Below, piece by piece: positions 1 to 7,987 of a DNA stretch of 18,487 nucleotides. Numbering within the stretch: the first letter of the stretch is position 1; the number at the start of each line of letters is the position of its first letter. The stretch comes from Deinococcus planocerae (lineage in GTDB: Bacteria; Deinococcota; Deinococci; Deinococcales; Deinococcaceae): NCBI RefSeq assembly GCF_002869765.1, contig NZ_PNOR01000053.1:1-18487 (forward strand), in the 5' to 3' direction. A program made the translations under genes and the position numbers. Below the pieces are notes generated by a model. It ran no database searches, was not told the origin of the DNA, and saw nothing but the letters and a program-made list of their open reading frames with translations.

Positions 1-126
1 GCTCTGGCACTGATGACGGTCATGCCAGACGTTCATTTGAACCGCCTGCTCCTGACGTTCAGCAGAAACTCGGAATTTCTCCGCCAGCACGGCTATTCAC
101 TGCGCTATGCGAGGTGCAACTCCTGA
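1..126 (+). pseudogene. Partial ORF, possible C-terminus of an inserted-element transposase
   Basis: An open frame enters from the left edge and stops with TGA at 124-126, giving about 41 residues that end in SLRYARCNS. I do not recognise the family with certainty. The reason to suspect a transposase is context: the mazF gene on the opposite strand loses its similarity to the family just where this ORF ends, as expected if an insertion sequence landed in mazF and its 3' end lies near 120-135. It could also be a chance open frame. The rest of the element is outside the window. Confidence 0.3.
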
Positions 127-191
127 GTTTCACGTCCGAGCTGCCGGACCCAGACCAGGTCGCCGCGCTCCAGTAGGGCTTCACTCTTCAT
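105..191 (-). pseudogene. mazF: Truncated MazF-type toxin, N-terminus only
   Basis: The ATG at 191-189 lies inside the last codons of the antitoxin gene, in a different frame, which is the usual mazE-mazF overlap. The first residues include ERGDLVWVRQLGRE. This matches the first beta strand and loop of MazF/PemK endoribonucleases (consensus RGDIVWVDLDP). The frame then leaves the family and stops at TAG (107-105) after 28 codons, while MazF toxins are about 110 residues. The remainder, with the RNA-binding and catalytic Arg/Thr residues, is missing, so no toxin can be made. The likely cause is insertion of the element at the left edge of the window. Confidence 0.6.
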
Positions 192-441
192 GCTCGACCT
201 CGTCCGGGTGGTCCGCGAGAAGCATTCCCCAGTCGTCCTGTGGTAGGTTTGAGTGAGTGACCTCAGCTAACAGGGTAGTTCGATCGTACTGTGGAATCGG
301 ATTGACGTGAATTTCGTTGGCCTGGTACATCGCTACTACCCGGGTGTTGGCTTGTAAGCCAATTATAGCGGCAACGTTGAGAGGTATGAGCAACCCAATG
401 CTGTTTCCCCACCGATCTGCTTTGAGTTTTATTGTACGCAT
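181..441 (-). CDS. mazE: MazE-like antitoxin, AbrB/SpoVT swapped-hairpin fold
   Basis: An 86-residue protein with N-terminal KADRWGNSIGLLIP followed by IGLQANTRVV. This is the classic AbrB-type DNA-binding domain of MazE/PemI antitoxins (consensus KWGNSLAVRIP). The acidic C-terminal tail, ending DEVEHEE, is where MazE proteins wrap and inhibit MazF. In the family, the antitoxin blocks the toxin and represses its own operon with it. I chose the start at 441 over the upstream ATG at 453 because GGGAG lies 5 bases before it and the family begins at this point. It follows the 314-aa gene by about 40 bases on the same strand. Its partner mazF is truncated just downstream, so it is now an orphan antitoxin. 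Confidence 0.8.
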   Translation of the reverse strand: MRTIKLKADRWGNSIGLLIPLNVAAIIGLQANTRVVAMYQANEIHVNPIPQYDRTTLLAEVTHSNLPQDDWGMLLADHPDEVEHEE

Positions 442-481
442 ACCTTCTCCCATTTTGCTCAGCTTTAGAACGATGGCCGGT

Positions 482-1426
482 TCAATCTTCTAGAAGTTCA
501 TCGGGGCCTACATCTTCTGCACGTCGCATCAATGTAGTAGGATAGTCCTTGTTTCCAGCGGCTTTCTTCTTGACTTGCTTTATACGAGCTTCGTAGGCGT
601 TCCGCTGCACGTTAAATTCAAATAGGCGCCGGGTAAAGTAAATTTCGCCGGTGTCGAACACGCTGTACACGGATGTGGGCCGAGCTCTGGAGGGTGCGAG
701 GTACTTCGCGCGCCCAATGCGCTCGCTGTGGGCCTTGTAGAGGTCGTTCCAGGTCTTGTACAGGCGAGACCAATCAGACGGGTTACCCTCCATCCATTCG
801 GGCGGAGTCATCAGTCCCCGTGTAACCAGGGTTTGAAAGTACTTCGCGGAGACGTCGTTGCCGTGTGGATTCAGAAATGGAAAGCCAGCGTGTTTACAGA
901 TCAACAAGAGGACAATTTGAGTTATGGTTGTCTGGAACCGGTGGTCACTGTCCAGATATTCGGCACTGTCCGCCAGCATGCCCACTGCCTCGGCGATGAC
1001 AATTTCGTCCCACGGCAAGAGTGCCGATGGGCCTGCCTCCTGTTCCAAGGAATGTTGAAATTGAGAGGTATCCAGGGATGTTCGCTTCGTGGAAGGTTCT
1101 GAACCTGGTTCAGGCCGGGTGACATGAGTGCCTAGAGCAAGGGCCTCCAAATACTGCCCACGCCGAACAAGCTCAGCGAGGTCGGTCTGTGGATAGTCCT
1201 GTGCGTATTTTTGTAAATCAGAGCACACGTTCTGCCATATGAGTTCCAAGGCTACGTGCTTATCCACTGTTTCCTTACTACACTCGCAGCTTTGGTCTGC
1301 GATAGCCCTCTTCATACTCGAGAGTAATTTGAGGTGACGCCAGTAGTGCCCACGTCCCTGCCCGAAGGTCACGGCGGGCAAGGCGATAAGCAATGACGGA
1401 GCGTCCTCGTTGAACGACTCTGGCAC
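482..1426 (-). CDS. Unrecognised 314-aa protein upstream of mazE
   Basis: I do not recognise this protein. It begins with GTG at 1426-1424, preceded by a good ribosome binding site (GGAGGA, 3 bases before). No signal peptide is visible. The only long hydrophobic stretch (ITQIVLLLICKHAGF, in the middle) reads as a buried helix rather than a clear membrane span. The C-terminal 60 residues are rich in Lys and Arg (for example KQVKKKAAGNK) and could bind nucleic acid. A cysteine pair (CEC) lies near residue 48. It is first in a minus-strand series with mazE and the mazF fragment, and its promoter region carries two perfect inverted repeats. A third toxin-antitoxin component or an unrelated accessory gene are both possible. 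Its AT content looks higher than that of the tns genes, consistent with a separate origin. Confidence 0.7.
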   Translation of the reverse strand: MPESFNEDAPSLLIALPAVTFGQGRGHYWRHLKLLSSMKRAIADQSCECSKETVDKHVALELIWQNVCSDLQKYAQDYPQTDLAELVRRGQYLEALALGTHVTRPEPGSEPSTKRTSLDTSQFQHSLEQEAGPSALLPWDEIVIAEAVGMLADSAEYLDSDHRFQTTITQIVLLLICKHAGFPFLNPHGNDVSAKYFQTLVTRGLMTPPEWMEGNPSDWSRLYKTWNDLYKAHSERIGRAKYLAPSRARPTSVYSVFDTGEIYFTRRLFEFNVQRNAYEARIKQVKKKAAGNKDYPTTLMRRAEDVGPDELLED

Positions 1427-1443
1427 AGGTCCTCCGAGTTCAC

Positions 1444-1462
1444 ACGCTGTGAGTCACAGCGT
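1444..1462. promoter_or_regulatory. 19-bp perfect palindrome, likely operator
   Basis: ACGCTGTGA-G-TCACAGCGT is a perfect inverted repeat of two 9-base arms around one central G. It sits 17 bases upstream of the GTG start of the 314-aa gene, where a repressor would block transcription or early initiation. MazE-type antitoxins bind palindromes upstream of their own operons, so MazE is the first candidate ligand. That link is inference. Confidence 0.6.
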
Positions 1463-1478
1463 CCTAGTTGCGTCTTTG

Positions 1479-1511
1479 GTCGGACGCACAATATTCAGGT
1501 GTGCGTCCGAC
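1479..1511. promoter_or_regulatory. 12-bp perfect inverted repeat with 9-nt spacer
   Basis: The arms GTCGGACGCACA (1479-1490) and TGTGCGTCCGAC (1500-1511) are exact reverse complements around a 9-base AT-rich spacer (ATATTCAGG). The motif GTCCGAC is repeated directly at 1513-1519. It could be a second operator, a hairpin, or a DNA-binding site of the neighbouring transposon. There is no following T-run, so it does not look like a terminator. Confidence 0.55.
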
Positions 1512-2250
1512 TGTCCGACCAGTGCGCTAACTGCTGTCGTTGTGCATGTTTATCCTCCTCGTCGGTCACCCGGCGTGGAGGTACGGGGTCTGAGGCGCTG
1601 GCAGGTCGTTTACAACAGCCTCAAATTTTCCCTACCCTCTGTACGGCGCTCGCAATCGCCAGAGGGGACCAGTCTCGCCGGGTAACTGTCGACAGTGTAC
1701 GCAATGCGTCCTGCTTCGACAGGCGGGGGGCTATGGCCCCTTTAATCTTTGGTTCATCGAAGGGCTATCTCGTGCTGCTTGTCACACTGGTTTAAACGCA
1801 GGTGTGGATATGAGTGGCTTCTGCTGGCAACAGAACTGGTGTTTGGGAAATGACGTGGTGAACGTCCCACATCTCCCACTTTTTCGCTTTGGCACAAGGA
1901 GGAGCGAGCGAGGGCATCCTCGCGACACTTCTCTGGCTCCTTCTGTTGGTTTAAACGACGGCCGTCTCCAGCAGCCCTAAACTTGCGTGGCAACCTCGTA
2001 GGGGTTGCTTCCACGTTACGTTGAGGCAAGAATGGCCGTGGGGAAGCGTCCGGTGCGCCCGGACGAATACGACGAAGCGCCGAGCTCTCCACTGGCCATG
2101 GACTCGGCGCTTCCGGTCCCCTCGAGGAGAAGACCGCATGAAGTGTACCGCGTCCCCTGAAAGGGCGACGGCTCTATGGCACGGCTTCGGCATTCCCCAG
2201 CCTGCCCCGCTGTCTCCCACCACTCTCCGTGCCTCCCCGCAGGCGTAATC
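1512..2250. other. Gene-poor region upstream of tnsA, candidate transposon left end
   Basis: I see no convincing gene here; the open frames lack family features and good start sites. What is visible: a 12-bp palindrome ACTGTCGACAGT (1685-1696); a short GC hairpin followed by TTTAATCTTT (1727-1750), terminator-like but with only a 5-bp stem; and TGGTTTAAACG twice in direct orientation. In Tn7-like elements the left end, with several TnsB sites in direct orientation, lies immediately upstream of tnsA, which fits this stretch. I could not define the terminal TG..CA boundary or a target-site duplication. Confidence 0.35.
1788..1957. repeat. 11-bp direct repeat pair TGGTTTAAACG
   Basis: TGGTTTAAACG occurs at 1788-1798 and again at 1947-1957 in the same orientation, 159 bp apart. 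Each copy contains the palindromic core GTTTAAAC. I did not find this motif or its reverse complement elsewhere in the window by eye. The repeats are candidate TnsB binding sites because of their position upstream of tnsA, but two copies are few and the repeat is shorter than typical TnsB sites (about 20 bp). Confidence 0.35.
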
Positions 2251-2985
2251 ATGTCCGCTACCAATTTCCGCGTCCGTTATCGCCTGACGGACGCGCCAAT
2301 CACTTTTGAGGGCGAACTGACTGACCTATCACGCATTGACGTTCAGGCGCTCGACCTGGCCCGGCCTATCAAGAACTACCGGGGTCAGACCCACGTCGGC
2401 GGCTGGTACTACTTTGTGAAAGCAAAACGGCACCTGCGGTTTGAGAGCGGTCTGGAACGACTGCGGCTGATGCTGCTCGACTACGATCCCGACATCACGC
2501 TGGTGGCCCCCCAGCCCTTCCAGCTCCTCTTTCATCAGGAGGGTCGGGCGCTCTCGCACGTGCCAGACCTGCTCATCGTTCGTCCCGGTCGTGTCCGCCT
2601 GGTCGAGGACGTCAAGCCCCTGAAATTCGTCGACAGGCCAGCCAACGTGCTGGCTTTCGCCGCCACCCGCCAGGCCTGTGAACGTGCTGGATTGGAATAC
2701 AGCGTATGGAGTGAGCCGCCCGCCGTAGTGGCCCACAACATCCGTTATCTGGCTGGTTACCGCCGTGTTCCTCAGCATCTGGACGAGTACGCGCCGGTCC
2801 TGCTGGACCTGGCCCGGGACACCATTCTCTTGGGCACTCTGGCCTCCCTTGCCGGGCCCAACCACTGGGTGCGTCCGGTGCTGTACCACCTGGTCTGGAC
2901 CCATCGGCTGACCCTCGACCTCACCCGGCCGCTCTCGAACCGGTCGGAGGTGTCGCCCGGCTCACGATACAGGGGGAAGACGTGA
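2251..2985 (+). CDS. tnsA: TnsA-like transposon endonuclease
   Basis: This 244-aa protein matches the catalytic domain of TnsA, which cuts the 5' ends of Tn7-like elements and so, with TnsB, allows cut-and-paste excision. A type II restriction enzyme-like core is visible: Glu65 in RFESGLER, Asp106 in HVPDLLI and Lys122 in VEDVKP, in the same order as the E-D-K set of Tn7 TnsA. The C-terminal part would contact TnsC. I chose the ATG at 2251, with a weak AGGCG upstream, because the longer frame from 2176 only adds an unlike Pro/His-rich extension. The stop overlaps the tnsB start by 4 bp, so the genes are translationally coupled. Length is close to Tn7 TnsA (273 aa). Confidence 0.9.
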   Translation: MSATNFRVRYRLTDAPITFEGELTDLSRIDVQALDLARPIKNYRGQTHVGGWYYFVKAKRHLRFESGLERLRLMLLDYDPDITLVAPQPFQLLFHQEGRALSHVPDLLIVRPGRVRLVEDVKPLKFVDRPANVLAFAATRQACERAGLEYSVWSEPPAVVAHNIRYLAGYRRVPQHLDEYAPVLLDLARDTILLGTLASLAGPNHWVRPVLYHLVWTHRLTLDLTRPLSNRSEVSPGSRYRGKT

Positions 2986-5096
2986 CCCTGACGGCCCGCC
3001 TGACCACCGGGATGCGGCTGTTGCTGGAGGACCGGGAATGGCGTGTGGAGTTGGGCCCGGACATCCGGGACGGGCAAGTGATCCTGCACGCCCCCGGGGA
3101 GCCACCCCGGGTGATCGCCCTGACCACCCTGATCGCCGCCCCCACCTTCCGGATGCTCACGGACGCCGCCCCGCTCTCCCCCTATGCCGCCCATTTCGAG
3201 CGGCTGCCGCACCAGGTCAAGGCAGCTGCTCTGGAGCGGGAGGAGCACGTGCTGGAAGTGCTGACTGGCTTCCGGAGCGGCCGGCGTCACCCAGGCCGTC
3301 CTGAGGAGCCCCTGCCCGCGTTCGACCCTGCGAGCACGCCGCTTCTCAAAGACCGGATCGACGCGAAGGCCGCAGTCCTGGGGGTGAATCGCCGCCAGGT
3401 CGAACGGTGGCTGCAGCAGTACCGGGACTCCGGGCACCACCCTTTTGGACTAATCGACCGGAGGTCCGTGCGGCTGAGCAACCGGCTGGGAGCCCAGGCC
3501 CCGGCCCTCGCCGACGCTCTCCTGCGCGTCGCCAAGGACCTGGAGGATGCCAGCGACGTCACCTTCATCCGAATTCGGGAACTCGTCGAGGACCGGCTCG
3601 AACACCTGGCGAGCAAGGGGTTGATCGAGCCGGTGAAGCTGCCTCACCAGACGACCTTCATCCGCTTGGTGGACGAGTTCGCGCCGCAACTGTCCCGCCA
3701 CGCCAAGCGCCGCCGGAGCGAGGCGAGCCGGGGCCAGAAGCGACCGTTCGGCAAGGTGGTGGCGACCCGGCCGGGACAGCTGGTAGTCATCGACATCAGC
3801 CCCTTCGACATTCTGGTGCTCAGTGAAGTGGACGGACAGCCCATCCGGCTGAGGTTGGTCCTGGCCATTGACCTCTACACCCGGGCCATCGTGGCTGCCG
3901 ATCTGCTCGAAACCGAGCTCAAGGGAGTGGACGTCAGCAGTCTGCTGCTCGACATAGTGTTCCCCACCCTCTGGCACCCGTCCTGGCCGGTCCTGCCCGA
4001 GGAGGCCCGGCTGCCGTACGTCGGTATTCCAGAGGCGATTCTGCTGCAGGCCCACGGTCTGCCGGACGAATCGGTGCTCGCCAACGTCCCGCCCATGTTG
4101 CCGGACGCAGTGGTCGTGGACAACGGCAAGGTGTTCCTGAGCAGCCAGTTCCGCGAGCTGTGCCGTCGCCTGGGCTGCGACATCATCCTGGCCCGCCCCC
4201 TCAAGGGCAGCGACAAGGCGCACATCGAGCGCCTGTTCCTGCACGTTCGCACCAGTCTGGCCGAGAGACTCAAAGGCTACGTCGGTCCGCACGTCCTGGC
4301 TCGGGGCTCACGGGTGGCCGCCTTCCACTTCCGGTTCGAGGTCAAGTACGAGGTCTTGCGCTGGATCACCGAATACTACAACCGCCGTTCTCACGAGGGG
4401 CTGGCGCACCCGCGTCTGCCAAAGGCGAAGCTCTCACCGGTCGAGATGTACGACCTGGGACTGGCGCACGCCGGGTACCTGACCATTCCCCTCGGCCGCG
4501 ACGCCTATTACCTGGCGCTGCGGTCGGTCACGCGCATCATCGGTGACGAGGGCATCCGGGTGGACGGACGCTACCACGACAGTGACGTGCTCAATCCCTA
4601 CCGCCACAGCACCAGCCCGTTCGTCGAATTCGGCGGGTTGTGGCCAGTGCTGGTGGATGACCGCGACCCCACCTACGTCTTCTTTCAGGAGCCGGAGACC
4701 GGCACCTGGCATGCGCTGCCGGACCGCGACGCCGACTGGGCTGCCCGGCCCTTCGAGGGTGAACTGCTGGAGCAGGTGAAGTACACCCTGGCGGTGCGGG
4801 GTTTCGCGCCGGACAACCATGCGGACGTGGCCGCCGCCAGGCGTGCCCGGCAGCGCGAGTACGATGCCCGCGTCAAGGCTGCGCCGCCCCCGGAGCCGCC
4901 GGACCGCCCCCTGCCCAGGGCGGTTCGCAACGACCTTGCCCGCTTAGACGCGGCGGCTCGTGACCGGGAGGCGCGCCTGAGTCCCTCTCCCATCCCGCCC
5001 GCCCAGCCCGGGATCTCAGCTTCGTCCGAGCCGCCAGACGACAGTCTGTATGCCTCGCTGGACGATCTGGACGAGCTGCAGGACGGCCTGCTGTGA
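2982..5096 (+). CDS. tnsB: TnsB-like DDE transposase
   Basis: This 704-aa protein is the 3'-end cutting and joining transposase of the element, a member of the retroviral integrase superfamily. The D,D(35)E triad is visible as Asp271 (VVIDIS), Asp380 (VVDNGKVF) and Glu416 (KAHIERLF). Residues about 1-200 hold the helix-turn-helix DNA-binding regions (VNRRQVERWLQQY near 140), and the Mu-type beta-barrel follows the core. A Pro- and Arg-rich tail from about 630 ends in an acidic segment (SLDDLDELQDGLL), where TnsB proteins contact TnsC. Length matches Tn7 TnsB (702 aa). It starts with GTG, with GGGGGAAG upstream, overlapping the tnsA stop, and its own stop overlaps tnsC in the same GTGA manner. 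Confidence 0.95.
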   Translation: MTLTARLTTGMRLLLEDREWRVELGPDIRDGQVILHAPGEPPRVIALTTLIAAPTFRMLTDAAPLSPYAAHFERLPHQVKAAALEREEHVLEVLTGFRSGRRHPGRPEEPLPAFDPASTPLLKDRIDAKAAVLGVNRRQVERWLQQYRDSGHHPFGLIDRRSVRLSNRLGAQAPALADALLRVAKDLEDASDVTFIRIRELVEDRLEHLASKGLIEPVKLPHQTTFIRLVDEFAPQLSRHAKRRRSEASRGQKRPFGKVVATRPGQLVVIDISPFDILVLSEVDGQPIRLRLVLAIDLYTRAIVAADLLETELKGVDVSSLLLDIVFPTLWHPSWPVLPEEARLPYVGIPEAILLQAHGLPDESVLANVPPMLPDAVVVDNGKVFLSSQFRELCRRLGCDIILARPLKGSDKAHIERLFLHVRTSLAERLKGYVGPHVLARGSRVAAFHFRFEVKYEVLRWITEYYNRRSHEGLAHPRLPKAKLSPVEMYDLGLAHAGYLTIPLGRDAYYLALRSVTRIIGDEGIRVDGRYHDSDVLNPYRHSTSPFVEFGGLWPVLVDDRDPTYVFFQEPETGTWHALPDRDADWAARPFEGELLEQVKYTLAVRGFAPDNHADVAAARRARQREYDARVKAAPPPEPPDRPLPRAVRNDLARLDAAARDREARLSPSPIPPAQPGISASSEPPDDSLYASLDDLDELQDGLL

Positions 5097-6154
5097 GTGG
5101 CATCCACCTTCCCTTCGACCCGGGGGACGAGGGCTCCATCGTGACGCTGGAGGGCTGGCGAGCTTACGTGAACCAGAAATCCCCGGATCGGCCCCCCCTT
5201 CTCCTGCCGGAGGAGTACGAGGCGTTGGAGCGGGCCCCACGGGCGGCTTATAACCGCGCCCGGCGGCTCTACACCGTACGGTTCGGCCCCCTCCAGACGC
5301 GGGAGTTCGAGCAGTCCCACCGCGACCTGTGGGCGCAGTTGCAGGCCAACGTCTACGCACCGCGCAATCAGGTCAAGGTAGGCGGAGTGATCGACGGCCA
5401 CCCGCTGCTCGGCAAGACCACCATCGCCCAGACGCTGGGCCGACGGCTTGAGCGGTGGCTGCGCCGCCAGGCCACCTTCAACTCCCCGGAGGACGAGCAT
5501 CAGTTCATTCCGGTGGTGTACGTCACGCTGACCGGGGACACTACCCCGCGTGCCCTGAACCTCGCCATCTGCCAGTTCCTGGGCTTGCCATTGCCCCGGG
5601 GCGCCCGGACGGAGGCGGAACTCACGCACGCGATCCGGGGTGCGGTGGATCGTCACCGCATCTTCCTGATCATCGTGGACGACATCCACTTTCTGCGTCC
5701 TCATCGACAGACTAAGGAGTCGGACAAGATCACCGACCACCTGAAGGGCCTGATGAGCATGACCGGCGCGACCTTTCTGTACGCTGGCATCGACTGCGAA
5801 AAGATCGGTCTCTTCAAGGATCTGCGTCAGTCCGGGCCGCGCGGCAGTCAGACCGGGGGCCGCTTCATGCACTGCCTGGTCCACCCTTTCGAGAAGGGGA
5901 GTCCCGAATGGAAGAAGCTGGTCCGGACGGTGGAAAGCCACCTGGTGCTGCTCAGACACGACAAGGGCACCCTGCACCGATTGCACGGCTACCTGTACAA
6001 CCGGACCCAGGGGAGCATCGGTAGTCTGATGACGCTGGTGCGGAAAGCGGCGCTGGCGGCCATCGACGGCAGTGAGGCCATCACCAAGGCCACGCTGGAC
6101 ACCATCAAGCTCGACTACAACGCTGCCTCCAACGGCAGCCTGGGCGAAGAGTGA
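5093..6154 (+). CDS. tnsC: TnsC-like AAA+ transposition regulator
   Basis: This 353-aa AAA+ ATPase would link target selection to the TnsAB transposase by forming ATP-dependent filaments on target DNA. Walker A is GHPLLGKT at residues 102-109; Walker B is FLIIVDDIHF at 191-200. A later segment, FLYAGIDCEKIGLF, fits the sensor 1 strand, and the region around RGSQTGGRF has the Arg expected near the sensor/arginine finger. It is shorter than Tn7 TnsC (555 aa) and closer in size to the TniB/TnsC of simpler Tn7-like and Tn5053-like elements. It starts with GTG in a GTGA overlap with tnsB and ends in the same kind of overlap with tniQ. Confidence 0.93.
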   Translation: MSGIHLPFDPGDEGSIVTLEGWRAYVNQKSPDRPPLLLPEEYEALERAPRAAYNRARRLYTVRFGPLQTREFEQSHRDLWAQLQANVYAPRNQVKVGGVIDGHPLLGKTTIAQTLGRRLERWLRRQATFNSPEDEHQFIPVVYVTLTGDTTPRALNLAICQFLGLPLPRGARTEAELTHAIRGAVDRHRIFLIIVDDIHFLRPHRQTKESDKITDHLKGLMSMTGATFLYAGIDCEKIGLFKDLRQSGPRGSQTGGRFMHCLVHPFEKGSPEWKKLVRTVESHLVLLRHDKGTLHRLHGYLYNRTQGSIGSLMTLVRKAALAAIDGSEAITKATLDTIKLDYNAASNGSLGEE

Positions 6155-7971
6155 CGGGGGGTCTCCTCCGACCGTTGCCGTCTCGGCCCTGGCCACTCGG
6201 CGCGGACGGGCCCGAGGCGTTCGCCAGCTACGTGGAACGCAGCGGGGCGCTGCAACTGCTGCCGGTGGCGGTCTCCACCCTTCTAACGCGTTCCGGGGTC
6301 ATCTCCGAGGACCGCCAGGGCGCGCTCCCCTCCGGGTATGGGGTGGACTTGACGGACGCTCAGGTCGCGTCGTTCGCGCGAGTCCATGACCTGCCGGAGA
6401 CCGTGGTCCGGGGAATGCTGCTGCGGCGCTACGACGGGGTGGCCTTCGAGCTGTCCGGGCTGGACGTGACGGACGCACGCAGCGTTCGCCGGGTGGCACA
6501 CCGGGAGTGGGCGAACTTCACGGGGTCCGCGTACTGCCCAGGCTGCCTGGCTCACCAAGCGGCCTGGAAGCTGGAGTGGAAGTTGTGGTTCTCGGTGCTG
6601 TGCCCCATCCACCAGACGCTGCTGGTGGACATTTGCCCGCGCTGTGGCCGCCGCCCCGGCAATTACCGTTCCGACGCGGGGGGGATGCCTCGTTACGCCA
6701 CCCGCCCGGTACAACTGGGGGTCTGCCTGAATCCACCCGCGCCCGGTCTGGGTGGGGAGGGACGGTCCTCCGTCCCTTGCGGGCATGTGCTGGTGGACAC
6801 GCCCGCCCTGGACCTTTCGGACGCCCCCCACCTGTTGCAAGCCCAGGAAACAGTGCTCGCCGCGCTGCGTGCCAGGGAGGGAGTGTTTCTCGGTGAACAG
6901 CTCCGGGCACTCGACGCCTTCAATCATCTGCGGTCGCTGACGGCACTGCTGCTGCACGTGGCGCAGCCGGAAGACCTGGGAAGTCTGCCTCCAGGGCTCC
7001 TGGCTGCCTTTCAGGAGCACGCTCGCGAGCGTGACCTGACGCGCACCCGGGAACAGGGACGGCGAGGCACCTCCATTCACCCGTACAAGGCCCCACCCGC
7101 GACCCTGCGTCTCACGGCCGCAGTGCTGCCGCTGGCCACGGAGATTTTAAAGCAGGGCAGCGCCGAGGCCCTGGATGCGCTGCTTATCCCCGTCTTGCGA
7201 CGCGCTCAGGACGTGAAAGGCGGCCACGTGCGACAGTTGGCCGACTACTTCCACATCGAGGGTCCGCTGCTGTCGGCCTTCGACCGTAGGTTGGCGGGAA
7301 CCGCGTCGTTCGAGCGGCGACTGGGAAGACGTGCCCTGGTCGGCTCCCTGGTGACCTATCCGTTCACCCCGGCCGAGGTGCCGCAATTGCTATGGGAGGG
7401 CGAGTACCAGGCCCACTTCGCTCCCCTCTTCGCCGCATCGACCCTCTCTATCTCGTTCGCCCGGCGAGTGTGCAGCATGGCCCTGGTGCGGCTGTGCGGC
7501 CCGTACACCTGGGCCCAGGCCGCCGACGCCCTGTCGCTCCCCGCCTCGCACGCCACTGGAGTGGCAAACAGAGCCATGGGCCTGCTAGCCGTCGGTGGAC
7601 ACGACGCCCCCTTCAGGGAGGCGCTGCACGCCCTGGCACAGCGGCTCTCCCTGGCACCACACCGGGTGAACTACCGCGTCAGACGCGAGCGTCTGGCCAC
7701 CTTTCATACGCTGTCAACAGCGGACTGGCATACGTTGGCGGGATCGGCTGGACTGCTGGGTGTGAAGGACGCAGCCCGGAGGCGCAACGCGGCGGCCTGG
7801 GTCTGGGCGCAGGTAACGAGCGGAGATGCGGGTCTGTCGCCGGCCCTCAACCAGAGTGGGGAACACCGGGCGTCCCGGATGGAGATGTACCGGCGGTTCT
7901 GCCAGCAGGACCTTCCTACTCTCCGGGCAGGTCTGATGAGCCTGGTACGGGTGCTGGAAGTTCAGCCATGA
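6151..7971 (+). CDS. tniQ: TniQ/TnsD-like target-selection protein
   Basis: This 606-aa protein contains the TniQ zinc-binding core: Cys129-x2-Cys132, Cys151-x2-His154 and Cys162-x2-Cys165 within about 40 residues. Trp-rich segments between them (WKLEWKLWF) are typical of TniQ/TnsD. A further Cys190 and a CGH at 209-211 may bind a second metal. TniQ-family proteins recognise the attachment site, or partner with another targeting module, and recruit TnsC. At 606 residues it is longer than Tn7 TnsD (508) and much longer than the short TniQ of CRISPR-associated elements. This suggests a C-terminal sequence-specific DNA-binding region and a fixed chromosomal target. It begins with GTG in a GTGA overlap with tnsC. 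No second tniQ, tnsE or cas gene follows. It converges with the operon at 7988. Confidence 0.9.
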   Translation: MTGGLLRPLPSRPWPLGADGPEAFASYVERSGALQLLPVAVSTLLTRSGVISEDRQGALPSGYGVDLTDAQVASFARVHDLPETVVRGMLLRRYDGVAFELSGLDVTDARSVRRVAHREWANFTGSAYCPGCLAHQAAWKLEWKLWFSVLCPIHQTLLVDICPRCGRRPGNYRSDAGGMPRYATRPVQLGVCLNPPAPGLGGEGRSSVPCGHVLVDTPALDLSDAPHLLQAQETVLAALRAREGVFLGEQLRALDAFNHLRSLTALLLHVAQPEDLGSLPPGLLAAFQEHARERDLTRTREQGRRGTSIHPYKAPPATLRLTAAVLPLATEILKQGSAEALDALLIPVLRRAQDVKGGHVRQLADYFHIEGPLLSAFDRRLAGTASFERRLGRRALVGSLVTYPFTPAEVPQLLWEGEYQAHFAPLFAASTLSISFARRVCSMALVRLCGPYTWAQAADALSLPASHATGVANRAMGLLAVGGHDAPFREALHALAQRLSLAPHRVNYRVRRERLATFHTLSTADWHTLAGSAGLLGVKDAARRRNAAAWVWAQVTSGDAGLSPALNQSGEHRASRMEMYRRFCQQDLPTLRAGLMSLVRVLEVQP

Positions 7972-7987
7972 CGAGGAGGATGGAGAT

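Noticed and set aside
728..1102. 124-codon plus-strand frame
   Set aside because: It is antisense to the 314-aa gene, which has a good ribosome binding site and natural composition.
1727..1750. Intrinsic terminator upstream of tnsA
   Set aside because: The stem is only 5 bp and the T-run is interrupted (TTTAATCTTT); no gene ends nearby on that strand.
1754..2264. Several 75-112 codon frames on both strands upstream of tnsA
   Set aside because: They overlap one another, lack ribosome binding sites and have Arg/Pro/Ser-rich composition typical of non-coding high-GC DNA.
4685..6196. 503-codon open frame on the minus strand
   Set aside because: It is antisense to the end of tnsB and all of tnsC, whose motifs are clear, and its own sequence is low-complexity without recognisable domains.
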